From Streptomyces zaomyceticus (GTDB taxonomy: Bacteria; Actinomycetota; Actinomycetes; Streptomycetales; Streptomycetaceae), in NCBI RefSeq assembly GCF_014656215.1, contig NZ_BNBZ01000021.1, forward strand, positions 62,001 to 126,000: a stretch of DNA of 64,000 nt. Direction: 5' to 3'. A program made the translations under genes and the position numbers. The notes below the pieces were generated by a model. That model was not told the DNA's origin. It made no database searches and saw only the letters and a program-made list of their open reading frames with translations. Position 1 is the first letter of the stretch. The number at the start of each line of letters is the position of its first letter. Positions 16,647 through 24,295 of this stretch are shown here, in pieces.

Positions 16647-17857
16647 CCGTACACGGCGGAGGCCACCGCGAGCCCGGCGAGGACCGGCAGGACGGTACGG
16701 TTCCGCAGCCGCGCGAGGGCCGCGGCGGGCGGAAGCAGCAGCCCGAACGCGGGCATCATCAGCCGCGGTCGCGAACCGAAGTAGGCGGCGCCGACGAGCG
16801 AGACGAACACCACGCCGATCGTGTAGACGAGCAGGGGCAGCGGCTGCCCCTGCCGTACGCAGAGGGCGACCAGCCAGCCGAGCAGGGCGAGCGCCGCGCA
16901 CAGGCCGAGGGCGGCCGGCCACGGCAGACCGGCGATGAACCGGGCGAGGGCGACCCCGCCGTCGATGGAGTTGCCCCAGGCGGCCTGGACCTCGAAGTAG
17001 GCGGTCGCGCTGCCCTGCCGGACACCGACGTACACGATGTACCCGAGCCAGCCGAGCGGCGCGATCAGGACCCCGAGCACCGTCCGCCAGGGCAGCCGCC
17101 GGTCCCGTACGAGCAGGACCAGGGCCGTGATCCCGAGGGCCGCGATCAGCGCCGCGGCCGTCGGCCGGGTGAGCCCGGCGGCCGCGCACAGGACGCCGGC
17201 GAGGATCCAGCGGCCGCGCAGGACCGCGTACAGCGACCAGGCGGCGAGAGCGGTGAACAGGGTCTCCGTGTACGCCATCGACTGGACGAACGCGGTCGGG
17301 TACACGCCCCAGAGGACGGCGAGCAGGACACCGGCGCGGGCCCCGAAGGCGTGCTCGCCGCACTTGTGGATGCCCCAGGCGGCGACGAGCCCGGCTGTCC
17401 AGGAGAGCACGAGACCGGCGGTGGCCGCGTCGACCGGGAGGACGGCGGAGAGACCGCGCTCCAGGGCCGGGAAGAGCGGGAAGAAGGCCAGATCGGAGTG
17501 GACGTCGCCGTTCGCGAGGGTGGTCTCGTGGCCGTAGCCGTTCTCGGCGATCCGCACGTACCAGACGGAATCCCATCGGCCCTTGAGCCGGTGCAGACCG
17601 TCCTTGCCGGTCGCGGTGGCGGCGATCGCGAGGACCGCGAGACCGATGACGCGGGTCAGGGCGTAGCCGCCGAGGGCGAGGACGGTGGGGTGGGCGGCAC
17701 CGAGGGAACGGCCGGGACGGCGGGGACGGCCGGCTGGATCGAGAGGGTCGGGTCGACCGCGGGGGCCGGACCGGTCAGGAGGGTCGGACCGTTCGAGAGG
17801 GTCGGACCCGTCGAGGGGGTCGGGTCGATCGAGAGGGTCGGGTCCTGGCGCGGGCAT
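16613..17857 (-). CDS. PIG-V-like membrane mannosyltransferase
   Basis: 414 residues. After a cytoplasmic N-terminus there are about nine membrane helices. The first extracytoplasmic loop contains RWDSVWYVRIAENGY, and further on come DLAFFPLFP, VYPTAFVQSMAYTETLF and AGLTRPTA. These are features of the PIG-V/GPI mannosyltransferase 2 superfamily of GT-C enzymes, which use polyprenyl-phosphate mannose outside the membrane. The first about 45 residues are a Pro/Asp repeat of period six encoded by 18-bp DNA repeats; the true start could lie after it. Its 3' end sits in the 50-bp duplication. Confidence 0.83.
   Translation of the reverse strand: MPAPGPDPLDRPDPLDGSDPLERSDPPDRSGPRGRPDPLDPAGRPRRPGRSLGAAHPTVLALGGYALTRVIGLAVLAIAATATGKDGLHRLKGRWDSVWYVRIAENGYGHETTLANGDVHSDLAFFPLFPALERGLSAVLPVDAATAGLVLSWTAGLVAAWGIHKCGEHAFGARAGVLLAVLWGVYPTAFVQSMAYTETLFTALAAWSLYAVLRGRWILAGVLCAAAGLTRPTAAALIAALGITALVLLVRDRRLPWRTVLGVLIAPLGWLGYIVYVGVRQGSATAYFEVQAAWGNSIDGGVALARFIAGLPWPAALGLCAALALLGWLVALCVRQGQPLPLLVYTIGVVFVSLVGAAYFGSRPRLMMPAFGLLLPPAAALARLRNRTVLPVLAGLAVASAVYGAFTLLGSGPP
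17740..17850. repeat. Degenerate 18-bp tandem repeats in the 5' end of the mannosyltransferase gene
   Basis: About six units of GAGGGTCGGACCGTTCGA-like sequence. They encode the hexapeptide series PDPLDR, PDPLDG, SDPLER, SDPPDR and variants on the minus strand. The period is a multiple of three, so length changes keep the frame. Confidence 0.75.
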
Positions 17858-17888
17858 GCGCCCGATTATCCCGGCGCCGCGGAACCGC

Positions 17889-18272
17889 TCAGCCGAGGGG
17901 CCTTATGCGGACGAACCGCGCGGCCATGACCGGACCGAGCTGGTGGACGATGGCGTGCCCGGGCTCCTGCGGAGAGGGCAGATCCCCCAGGAACGACGTG
18001 ACGATGACCTCGTCGATGCCGAGGACACCACGACAGATCTGCTCCTCCAGAAAGGCGAGGGTGCGGCGCCAGTCGGCGGCCGCCGGGTCCTCGCCCAGAA
18101 AGGACCGGACGGTGTCCTGGACGACATCCCAGAAGAACACGTGCGGCTGTACGCCGCCCTGATGGAACACATGGTTCTCGTACACGCCCCGGAACTCGGG
18201 GATCCGGGTGACGAGATCACTGACCAACTGCACACTCGGCGCCGCGCCCGGCGTCTCGCTCGTCGTCGTCAT
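17889..18272 (-). CDS. Hypothetical protein
   Basis: 127 residues, soluble, no signal peptide or membrane helix. Recognisable features are LVSDLVTRIPEFRGVYENH, QPHVFFWDVV and a helical C-terminal half ending LGPVMAARFVRIRPLG. I recognise no family with certainty. The ATG at 18272 starts a stretch of MTTTSETP-type actinobacterial N-terminus; an ATG at 18353 would add 27 residues across the divergent promoter. It lies 31 bp upstream of the mannosyltransferase gene on the same strand and divergent from the AbiEi-like gene. Confidence 0.65.
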   Translation of the reverse strand: MTTTSETPGAAPSVQLVSDLVTRIPEFRGVYENHVFHQGGVQPHVFFWDVVQDTVRSFLGEDPAAADWRRTLAFLEEQICRGVLGIDEVIVTSFLGDLPSPQEPGHAIVHQLGPVMAARFVRIRPLG

Positions 18273-18394
18273 CAGTCCAGAATGCTCCCGCCCGGCGGAG
18301 CTGTCCCGCCACCTTTGCGCTTTCCTGACGACGGCTTTCGGCAGGTTTTCCACAGGGGGTGCGAACTGTCCCTCTTCCGTGGATCGTTGGGCGT

Positions 18395-19318
18395 ATGTAC
18401 GAGTTGGCGATCCTCGCCAGGGGCGGGGTCCTCCTGACGGTCTGGGCGGTCGCGGCGGGCTGGTCCCCGGGCCGCCTCGCCGGCCGTCTGCGCCGGGACG
18501 GCTGGCAGCGGATCTGCCGGGGCGCGTGGGCGGCCCCGGGGAAGGAGGTGGACTGGCGGGTGAGAGCGACGGCGCTCCAGCTGCTGCGCCCGGAGCTGGT
18601 GTGCAGCCACGGGACGGCGGCGCGCCTGCACCGCGTCGAGCGCCTCGGAGCGACGGAGCGGCCGGACCTCCTGGAGTTCACGACCCCCGCACCCGGCCGC
18701 TCGCTGCGCGGCGAGGGCATACGCGTCCGCACCACGACCTTCCTGACGGCCGGCGACCGGTCGACCCGGCGGGGGCTGCGGACGACGACCCCGGCCCGGA
18801 CGGTCGGCGATCTGATACGGGCCGCCGGCAGCCGGGAGGAGGCGGTGGTGGTCGCGGACTCGGCGCTCGCCCGGAGGGCGGTCGAAGGGGTACGGCGGGA
18901 GGCGCTCGTCCGGTACGAGGAGCTCACCGCCGAACTCGCGGCGCCCCGGCGGGGAGCGGCCCGCGCCCGTTCCTGGATCCGGCTGGCCGAGGCGGCGTCG
19001 GGCTCCCCCGCGGAGACGGTGGCCAGGCTGCGGATGGGCGACGCGGGCCTGTTCCCCGACTCGCAGCCCACGCTGCGCACGGCATGGGGGCCGCCCCTGC
19101 GTCCGGACTTCCTCTTCCGCGCGGAGGGCCTGGCGGTGGAGGTCGAGGGCTACGCCTTCCACGGCACCCGCCGGGCCCACGAACGGGACGTGGCCCGCTT
19201 CAACGCACTGCAGTCCTGCCCGGAGATCCGGCGCGTCCTGCGGTTCACGGCGGGCGAGGTGTTCCACCACCCGGACCGCATGACGGCCACGATCCGAGCG
19301 GCACTGACACTCGCCTGA
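18395..19318 (+). CDS. AbiEi-like HTH plus DUF559/Vsr-like nuclease-fold protein
   Basis: 307 residues. The N-terminus (about 1-75) resembles the AbiEi antitoxin winged helix (GVLLTVWAVAAGWSPGRL, WQRICRGAWAAP). The C-terminus has a PD-(D/E)xK-like signature, RPDFLF then LAVEVEGYAFHG and VLRFTAGEVF, as in Vsr/DUF559 proteins. Such orphans are frequent in actinobacteria and are annotated as type IV antitoxin-like, but no AbiEii toxin gene is adjacent, so a toxin-antitoxin role is not supported. The ATG at 18395 begins the conserved part; GTG 18359 is an alternative. Confidence 0.75.
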   Translation: MYELAILARGGVLLTVWAVAAGWSPGRLAGRLRRDGWQRICRGAWAAPGKEVDWRVRATALQLLRPELVCSHGTAARLHRVERLGATERPDLLEFTTPAPGRSLRGEGIRVRTTTFLTAGDRSTRRGLRTTTPARTVGDLIRAAGSREEAVVVADSALARRAVEGVRREALVRYEELTAELAAPRRGAARARSWIRLAEAASGSPAETVARLRMGDAGLFPDSQPTLRTAWGPPLRPDFLFRAEGLAVEVEGYAFHGTRRAHERDVARFNALQSCPEIRRVLRFTAGEVFHHPDRMTATIRAALTLA

Positions 19319-19450
19319 AGGACGGCGAGGGCCCCAACACGCTCCCTGGGCCACTTCTTTGACCCCACCGCCTGACGGGGACGCCCTCCGTTCGACACCA
19401 TGGGTGTGGCCCGTGGTGTGCCCGGGCCGGGGATCGTGGAGGGGACGGGG

Positions 19451-19996
19451 ATGACACGCGCGGTGCGGTGGCTGGCGGTCGTGGTGGCGGCGGCCGCCAC
19501 GTTCGGGGTGGGCGTCTGGGTGGTACGGGCGGTGCCGTGGGGATGGCTGCCCCAGGGCGAAGGCCCCCGACTCGACACGGCCCTCGCCTTCGGCGCGGTG
19601 ACGGCGGCGGGCGTCCTGACGGCGGGCGGCTGGTGGGCATCACGCGAACGGCCGACGCCGACGCCCGCGCCCGATCCCGCGCCTCGGCGGGTGGTGACCC
19701 AGGAGGCGACGGCGTCCGAGAACGGCCAGGTCACCCAGATCGGCGGCAACGACCGCAATCCGGCAGCCGCGGGCGCCCCGGGCAGCGGTCAGCAGCCCTC
19801 CGCCGCCCCGTCCCGGGTCGAGCAGCACGCCGAGGCGTCCGACGACGGAAGCGTCCTCCAGGCCGGCGGCCACCTGAACGCCCCTCCGGGCACCCCCTCC
19901 GACGGCGTCCCCGCCCAGCTCGAACAACGCGCGAAGGCCTCCGGCCGAGGACGCGTCGTCCAGACCGGCGGGGACCAGCACGTCGAGGGGCCCTGA
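19451..19996 (+). CDS. Membrane protein with three GxVxQxGG repeats
   Basis: 181 residues. Two membrane helices (about 5-25 and 46-66) are followed by a short basic/Pro linker and a tail with three copies of a motif ASxxGxVxQxGG at about 36-residue spacing: ASENGQVTQIGG, ASDDGSVLQAGG and ASGRGRVVQTGG, joined by Pro/Ala-rich spacers. Similar ASGxxRVYQAGRD elements occur in many Streptomyces signalling proteins. The start is ATG 19451 after GGAGGGG; ATG 19400 is possible. It converges on the ompA-like gene. Function unknown. Confidence 0.7.
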   Translation: MTRAVRWLAVVVAAAATFGVGVWVVRAVPWGWLPQGEGPRLDTALAFGAVTAAGVLTAGGWWASRERPTPTPAPDPAPRRVVTQEATASENGQVTQIGGNDRNPAAAGAPGSGQQPSAAPSRVEQHAEASDDGSVLQAGGHLNAPPGTPSDGVPAQLEQRAKASGRGRVVQTGGDQHVEGP

Positions 19997-20019
19997 GGCG
20001 GGCGCCTGAACGCCCGTGG

Positions 20020-20640
20020 TCAGGGGGTGACGGGTGGTGTGGTGCGGGGGAAGGAGATCTCGACGCGACGGTTCTTCTTGCGGCCCTCCTCGGAACCGTT
20101 GTCGGCGATCGGATAGTCCTCGCTGTACCCGCGGATGTCGAAGGTCGTGGCCGGGTCGAGACTCCGCGCGAGAACCAACTGCACCGCCTGCGCACGCTGC
20201 TTGGACAGCTTCAGACCGTGCTCGTACGTCCCCAGGTTGTCGGTGAACCCGAACACCCGGACCCGCCCGGACCCCAACTTGTCGATCTCCGCGGCGATGG
20301 CGGCGATCCGGGCGGTGGCGGCGGGCCCGAGCTTGGCGCTGTTCTTCGGGAACAACACCTCGGCCTGCAACGCGAAGGTGACGTCGACGTTGGTGTCGGC
20401 CCGACGCTGCTCGCCACCCTCCTCCTCGACGATCTGCTTGATGTCGAGAACCTTGGCGGGGGCGAGAGTGGCACCGTCGGGGAGCATCAGCTCCGGCGAG
20501 TTGGAGTCGATGGCCGGAGGCGGCGAGGCGGACGCGGCGGAACCGGGGGGATCGTCGGCATGAGCACTGGGCACGGCGAAGGGGCCCAGGGCGACCGTGA
20601 CGATCGCGAGGGCGGCGAGGCGGCGGTATGTCGTCGTCAT
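20020..20640 (-). CDS. Secreted OmpA-domain protein of the tad locus
   Basis: 206 residues with a signal peptide (1-28, ending PSAHA) and a C-terminal OmpA domain. Key elements are VLFPKNSAKLGP, RVRVFGFTDNLGTYEHGLKLS and NRRVEISFP, the face that binds peptidoglycan. There is no outer-membrane barrel, consistent with a monoderm; it would sit on the wall. It is the last gene of the minus-strand tad block, 9 bp after the lipoprotein gene. OmpA-domain proteins accompany tad loci in several bacteria, where they may anchor the pilus machine to the wall. Confidence 0.85.
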   Translation of the reverse strand: MTTTYRRLAALAIVTVALGPFAVPSAHADDPPGSAASASPPPAIDSNSPELMLPDGATLAPAKVLDIKQIVEEEGGEQRRADTNVDVTFALQAEVLFPKNSAKLGPAATARIAAIAAEIDKLGSGRVRVFGFTDNLGTYEHGLKLSKQRAQAVQLVLARSLDPATTFDIRGYSEDYPIADNGSEEGRKKNRRVEISFPRTTPPVTP

Positions 20641-20649
20641 CGTGGCGCC

Positions 20650-21222
20650 TCAGGAGAGTTTGAGGGTGGCGGGTTCGAAGGTGGGGAGCTGGAAGGAGAC
20701 GTCGGTGGTGGAGGCGGGGGGCGCGGGGAATTGGAGGAAGACCGGGATGGACCGGTCGGCGCCAAGATTTGAGAGTCCGGAGGTGGTCAGTGGGCGCCCA
20801 TCCGTGTCTCTCAACACGTAGTAGCGCTTCTTCCCCACGGAGTCGACCAGCGTAGCTCCGCCCAAAGAGTTCCCGTGTTTCACGACCTCCGTCTCGTCGC
20901 CACTCAGACGAGAGGAAATGATGGTCCCAGCGCTGGACGTGTTCTTCAACTGACCCTTGATGGTCAGGAATCCGCCGGCATCCCGTTCCACCGAGTTGAT
21001 GGCCAGCTCAAGCCCCTTCTGCCCCTTGGCAACGGCCACAACCTCCTCAGGCTCCTCAGCGCCCGGTGACTCTTGGCCCGCCGGGGTCTTCTGAGGCGCA
21101 GGAGTGGTCGCAGCCGGCTTGTCCGCCTTCGGCTTTTCCTCGGCTCCACAGCCGACCGCGAAGAGAGCCAACGATGCGACCGCGAGGGAGGTCAACCCCT
21201 TTCGCGCGTACCGAACATTCAT
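20650..21222 (-). CDS. Putative lipoprotein of the tad locus
   Basis: 190 residues. A lipobox (LFAVGCG, Cys about 25) follows a basic signal peptide; then a Lys/Pro/Glu-rich linker (about 30-60) and a beta-rich domain with KGQLKNTSSAGT and KRYYVLRDTDGRPL, resembling the immunoglobulin-like folds of actinobacterial lipoproteins. It would be tethered to the outer face of the membrane. Placed between the TadG-like and OmpA-like genes with short spacers, it probably belongs to the same transcript. Its codon use is less GC-rich than the genes upstream. Confidence 0.78.
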   Translation of the reverse strand: MNVRYARKGLTSLAVASLALFAVGCGAEEKPKADKPAATTPAPQKTPAGQESPGAEEPEEVVAVAKGQKGLELAINSVERDAGGFLTIKGQLKNTSSAGTIISSRLSGDETEVVKHGNSLGGATLVDSVGKKRYYVLRDTDGRPLTTSGLSNLGADRSIPVFLQFPAPPASTTDVSFQLPTFEPATLKLS

Positions 21223-21236
21223 GAAGCGCGCTTCCT

Positions 21237-21914
21237 TTACTCGTCGTCGCCGGTCAGTCGGACAGTGAAGAGATCCACGGCGCTGGGCAGCGTCGGGGCG
21301 TCGGGATCGATCGTCCAGGTGTCGCCATCACAGGTGAGCCCAGTAATCGGCTCGGGTTCGGGTTCCGGTTCCGGCTCTTCACCCGGTTCCGTGGGGTCGG
21401 GATCGGGCTCGGATTCCTCCGGCTCAGGCTCCTCCGGTGCCGTGAAGAAGCACCTCGGCTCAATCACTGCCGATGCGGACGCTTTGGCACGCTGCGCCGC
21501 CGTTCCAGGGACAATGGAGTCGCCGACACTGTCCCGCGTCAGCACCGTGACGCTGAAGCCCTCTTGACCCGAAAGAGGCACACAGCCAGGTTCCGCAATA
21601 TCCGCGCCGTTCTCGGCAGCGAAGACAGCCGCGTGCTGGCACGCCGAGGACGTGTCGTAATCCCTACCCTGAAGGAATCCGTCCCACTTCCCAGGTTCGA
21701 GAATCACCGCGAGCCACCCCTCACGGAGCTGCTCCCTAGCGTCCTGTGCGGCGGCAAGTGCCGCCGAGTCCGCGGCAGTCTGGGCGTCATTACGCAAGGC
21801 GCCAGCCTGTCCCACCACGAAGTAGACGAACCCCAGAAACAACAGACCCGCTATGGCGGCGATGTAGACAGGGAACGCCTGTCCCTCATCTCCCCTTGCG
21901 TCAGGCGCAGCCAC
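21237..21914 (-). CDS. TadG/TadE-like pilus assembly protein with acidic tail
   Basis: 225 residues. The start GDEGQAFPVYIAAIAGLLFL is a pseudopilin-like leader plus membrane helix, followed by QAGALRNDAQTAADSAALAAAQ, the hallmark of TadG/TadE proteins. The middle domain has two cysteines; residues about 143-175 are an acidic Pro/Glu stretch of EPEPEE type, then a 45-residue end with one cysteine. The GTG at 21914 overlaps the last base of the flp stop codon (TAGTG), a tight coupling of pilin and minor protein. Confidence 0.82.
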   Translation of the reverse strand: MAAPDARGDEGQAFPVYIAAIAGLLFLGFVYFVVGQAGALRNDAQTAADSAALAAAQDAREQLREGWLAVILEPGKWDGFLQGRDYDTSSACQHAAVFAAENGADIAEPGCVPLSGQEGFSVTVLTRDSVGDSIVPGTAAQRAKASASAVIEPRCFFTAPEEPEPEESEPDPDPTEPGEEPEPEPEPEPITGLTCDGDTWTIDPDAPTLPSAVDLFTVRLTGDDE

Positions 21915-22123
21915 TAGCCGCCCGTGAGTTCGGAAATCTTCGTGGCGATGGCGTCCTTGATCGACTGCCCGATGTCCGTGCCGGTGATGGCCACCACAAT
22001 CGCCACCACCACCACGATGATCCCCAAATACTCCACCGCCGTCTGCCCGCGGTCCCCGGACAGCAGTCGGCTCGTCATGCGTACTTTGGCCTTGGTCAGA
22101 GCCTTCAGCATCGCGTCGTTCAT
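21914..22123 (-). CDS. flp: Flp-type pilin
   Basis: 69-residue major pilin candidate. The leader ends in RG, followed by QTAVEYLGIIVVVV; this places Glu at +5 and Tyr at +6 after the cleavage glycine, as in Flp pilins, and the rest is one hydrophobic helix and a short hydrophilic tail. A prepilin peptidase should cut after the glycine. The ATG at 22123 has GGAGGGG upstream. The gene lies between the response regulator and the TadG-like gene, with its own 96-bp upstream gap that could hold a promoter. Confidence 0.9.
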   Translation of the reverse strand: MNDAMLKALTKAKVRMTSRLLSGDRGQTAVEYLGIIVVVVAIVVAITGTDIGQSIKDAIATKISELTGG

Positions 22124-22219
22124 CGTGGTCCCCTCCGCGTTCAGACGCCTGCGCACGGGCACGGTACGCCGACCCCTTCGTCGGTGCACAGGGCCCGTGG
22201 GCCCATCTGTGGGCCCGGG

Positions 22220-22954
22220 TCATCGGGTGGGCCTGGTGCCCAGCCAGGAGGCTATGGCCTCGGCACGGGTGTCGGTGTGGAGTTTGGCGAAGATTCGGTT
22301 GATGTGGTTCTTGACCGTCTTCTCGGTGATGAAGCAGGTCGCGGCGATCTGCCGGTTGTTCAGGCCCGTGGCGATCAGGTCCATCACTTCCACCTCCCTC
22401 GCACTCAGTCCCCACTGTTCCACAGTCCGTTGCAGGCGCGAAGAGCTGGATTCAAGCTGCGGTGACATTGAGACAATGGGGTCTCCTCCCTCGTGTGCGC
22501 TCGCACGCAGCGACCGCAGCAGAACCTCCGACGCCGTCGCCGTGAACCGGGACCGCCCCTCGCCCACGTCCCGGACCGCCCGCACCAGTTCCTCCGTCGT
22601 GAATTCGCCGTGCACGAGATAGCCGGCCGCTCCGAGCCGCAGGGCCTCCTCCACCGTTCGCGGTTCGCGGCTGTGGGTGAGCATCAGGACGCGTGCGAGG
22701 CGGGCGAGATGGGGAAGGGCCGTCAGGCCGTCGTGCGGGGGCATGCGGGCGTCGAGGAGGATCACCTGCGGTCGGGTGCGGAGCGTTTCACGGAGGGCCG
22801 CGCGGCCGTCCGACGCCTCCGCCACCACCCGGAATTCCGGGCGGCCCCCGAGCAGGGACCGCAGGCCCGCTCTGACCACCGGGTTGTCGTCGGCCACCAG
22901 GAGTGTCAGTGCCGTCGGGGCCGGTGCCGCCGGGGTCGGTGCCGTCGATGTCAT
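22220..22954 (-). CDS. LuxR/NarL-type response regulator of the tad locus
   Basis: 244 residues. The receiver domain (about 15-130) shows LLVADDNPVVRAGL with the acidic pair and phospho-acceptor Asp in VILLDARMPP. A LuxR-type helix-turn-helix closes the protein (about 180-240: LSAREVEVMDLIATGLNNRQIA and TEKTVKNHINRIF). Its ATG overlaps the histidine kinase stop (ATGA). It most likely controls pilus gene expression, perhaps from the gap before flp. The linker between domains (about 130-180) is longer than usual. Confidence 0.92.
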   Translation of the reverse strand: MTSTAPTPAAPAPTALTLLVADDNPVVRAGLRSLLGGRPEFRVVAEASDGRAALRETLRTRPQVILLDARMPPHDGLTALPHLARLARVLMLTHSREPRTVEEALRLGAAGYLVHGEFTTEELVRAVRDVGEGRSRFTATASEVLLRSLRASAHEGGDPIVSMSPQLESSSSRLQRTVEQWGLSAREVEVMDLIATGLNNRQIAATCFITEKTVKNHINRIFAKLHTDTRAEAIASWLGTRPTR

Positions 22955-24291
22955 CTCGTGGCTCCCAGGGGGATTTCGAGGCGTACCTCGGTGCCGCGCT
23001 CCGCGTCCCCGCGGCCGATCCGGAGCCTGGCGCCCACGCCCGCCGCCCGTTCGACCATGCCCACCAGGCCGAAGTGGCCCGTGCCGCGCAGGGTGTCGAG
23101 GGTCGTGCCGGGCGGCAGGCCCCGGCCGTCGTCGCGGACGCTGATGCGGAGCAGGCCCGCGTGGACCCCGGCCGTGACGTCGATGCGGGTCGGGTGGGCG
23201 TGGCGGCCGGCGTTCTCCATCGCTTCGGCCGCGATGGAGAGGAGCTGGCGGGCCATCGGGTACGGGACGACGGGCGGGGTGCCGTCTCCCTCCGAGCGGT
23301 AGGCCGTGGCGATGCCGGAGGCCTCCCAGCGGGTGTTGAAGTCGTGTACCCGGTTGGTCAGTTCGGAGGCCAGGTCGACGCCGGCCGCCCCGGCCCCGCC
23401 GTACGACTGGCTCCGCAGGTCGGAGAGGAGTTCGCGGGATTCGGCCGCGGCCCGGCGGGCCGCGCGGGCGACGAGTGCGGCCCGTTCGTTGACCTCGGCC
23501 GGGTCGGAGCAGACGGCGAGGGCGTCGGCGGCGAGGGCGAGGCCGTGCAGGGTGCCGGCGACGGAGTCGTGCATCTCGCGGGCGAGCCTGGCCCGTTCGA
23601 CCTCGACGGCCTGGGCCGCGGTGAGGCGTACCCGGGCCTCGGCGAGGGCCCGGCCGGCCTCGCCGTACCGCAGCAGCAGGTTGCGCAGGGTGACGCCGAG
23701 CGCGCCCGTGATGACGCAGAGGCCGGCGAGCAGGAGGACGTCGCCCCGTACGGCGAGCAGGACGAGGGACTGGAGGCAGGCGAAGAAGGCGGCGCCGCGC
23801 CAGCTGTAGGCGAGTCCGGCGAGGAGGGGCGTGCAGACGCTGACGTATCCGAGGGTGCTCTGCGGTCCGGCGGTGACGAGGAGCAGGGCGCCGAGGAGGG
23901 TGTCGGCGGCGAGCAGGGCCGGGTGCTTGAGGAGGAGGGGGCCGAAGCGTTCCCAGTCGCGGAAGAGGACGTACGAGCCCATGAAGGTGACGACGACGGC
24001 GGCGCCGACGAGCCGGACCGGGAGTCCGGGCGCGGCGCCGAGGAGTGCCGCGGGGGCGGCGAGGGCGATCATCGCGAGGCGGAAGCCGAAGACCTGTCGG
24101 CACATGGCCTGGAGGGCGTTCACCTGGAGCGCGTCGGCCTGCGCGTCGGCCCGGATCGCGTCGGCCCGCGTGTCGGCCCGGAGCACGGGGGCCCGTACGT
24201 CGGCCCCCGCGCCGCCGCGGAGTGCCTCGGCCCGTACGTCGGCCCGGCGCGTGGCGGTCCGGGGCTTCCCGGTCCGGAGGGTGCGTCTCAC
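22951..24291 (-). CDS. Histidine kinase (HisKA_3) of the tad locus
   Basis: 446 residues. About 60 cytoplasmic residues with period-five Ala/Asp/Arg repeats (ADTRADAIRADAQADAL) precede five to six membrane helices, then a dimerisation region with the phospho-acceptor His in RLAREMHDSVAGTLHGL and an ATPase domain with ENAGRHAHP, RDDGRGLPPG and TGHFGLVGM. Typical partner of NarL-type regulators. It starts 4 bp after tadC and overlaps the regulator gene, so it is part of the tad operon. The repeat-rich N-terminus is unusual and may be variable. Confidence 0.9.
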   Translation of the reverse strand: MRRTLRTGKPRTATRRADVRAEALRGGAGADVRAPVLRADTRADAIRADAQADALQVNALQAMCRQVFGFRLAMIALAAPAALLGAAPGLPVRLVGAAVVVTFMGSYVLFRDWERFGPLLLKHPALLAADTLLGALLLVTAGPQSTLGYVSVCTPLLAGLAYSWRGAAFFACLQSLVLLAVRGDVLLLAGLCVITGALGVTLRNLLLRYGEAGRALAEARVRLTAAQAVEVERARLAREMHDSVAGTLHGLALAADALAVCSDPAEVNERAALVARAARRAAAESRELLSDLRSQSYGGAGAAGVDLASELTNRVHDFNTRWEASGIATAYRSEGDGTPPVVPYPMARQLLSIAAEAMENAGRHAHPTRIDVTAGVHAGLLRISVRDDGRGLPPGTTLDTLRGTGHFGLVGMVERAAGVGARLRIGRGDAERGTEVRLEIPLGATR

Positions 24292-24295
24292 CCGC

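Noticed and set aside
18359..19318. Complete AbiE toxin-antitoxin system
   Set aside because: Only an AbiEi-like N-terminus is seen; no nucleotidyltransferase-type toxin gene on either side.
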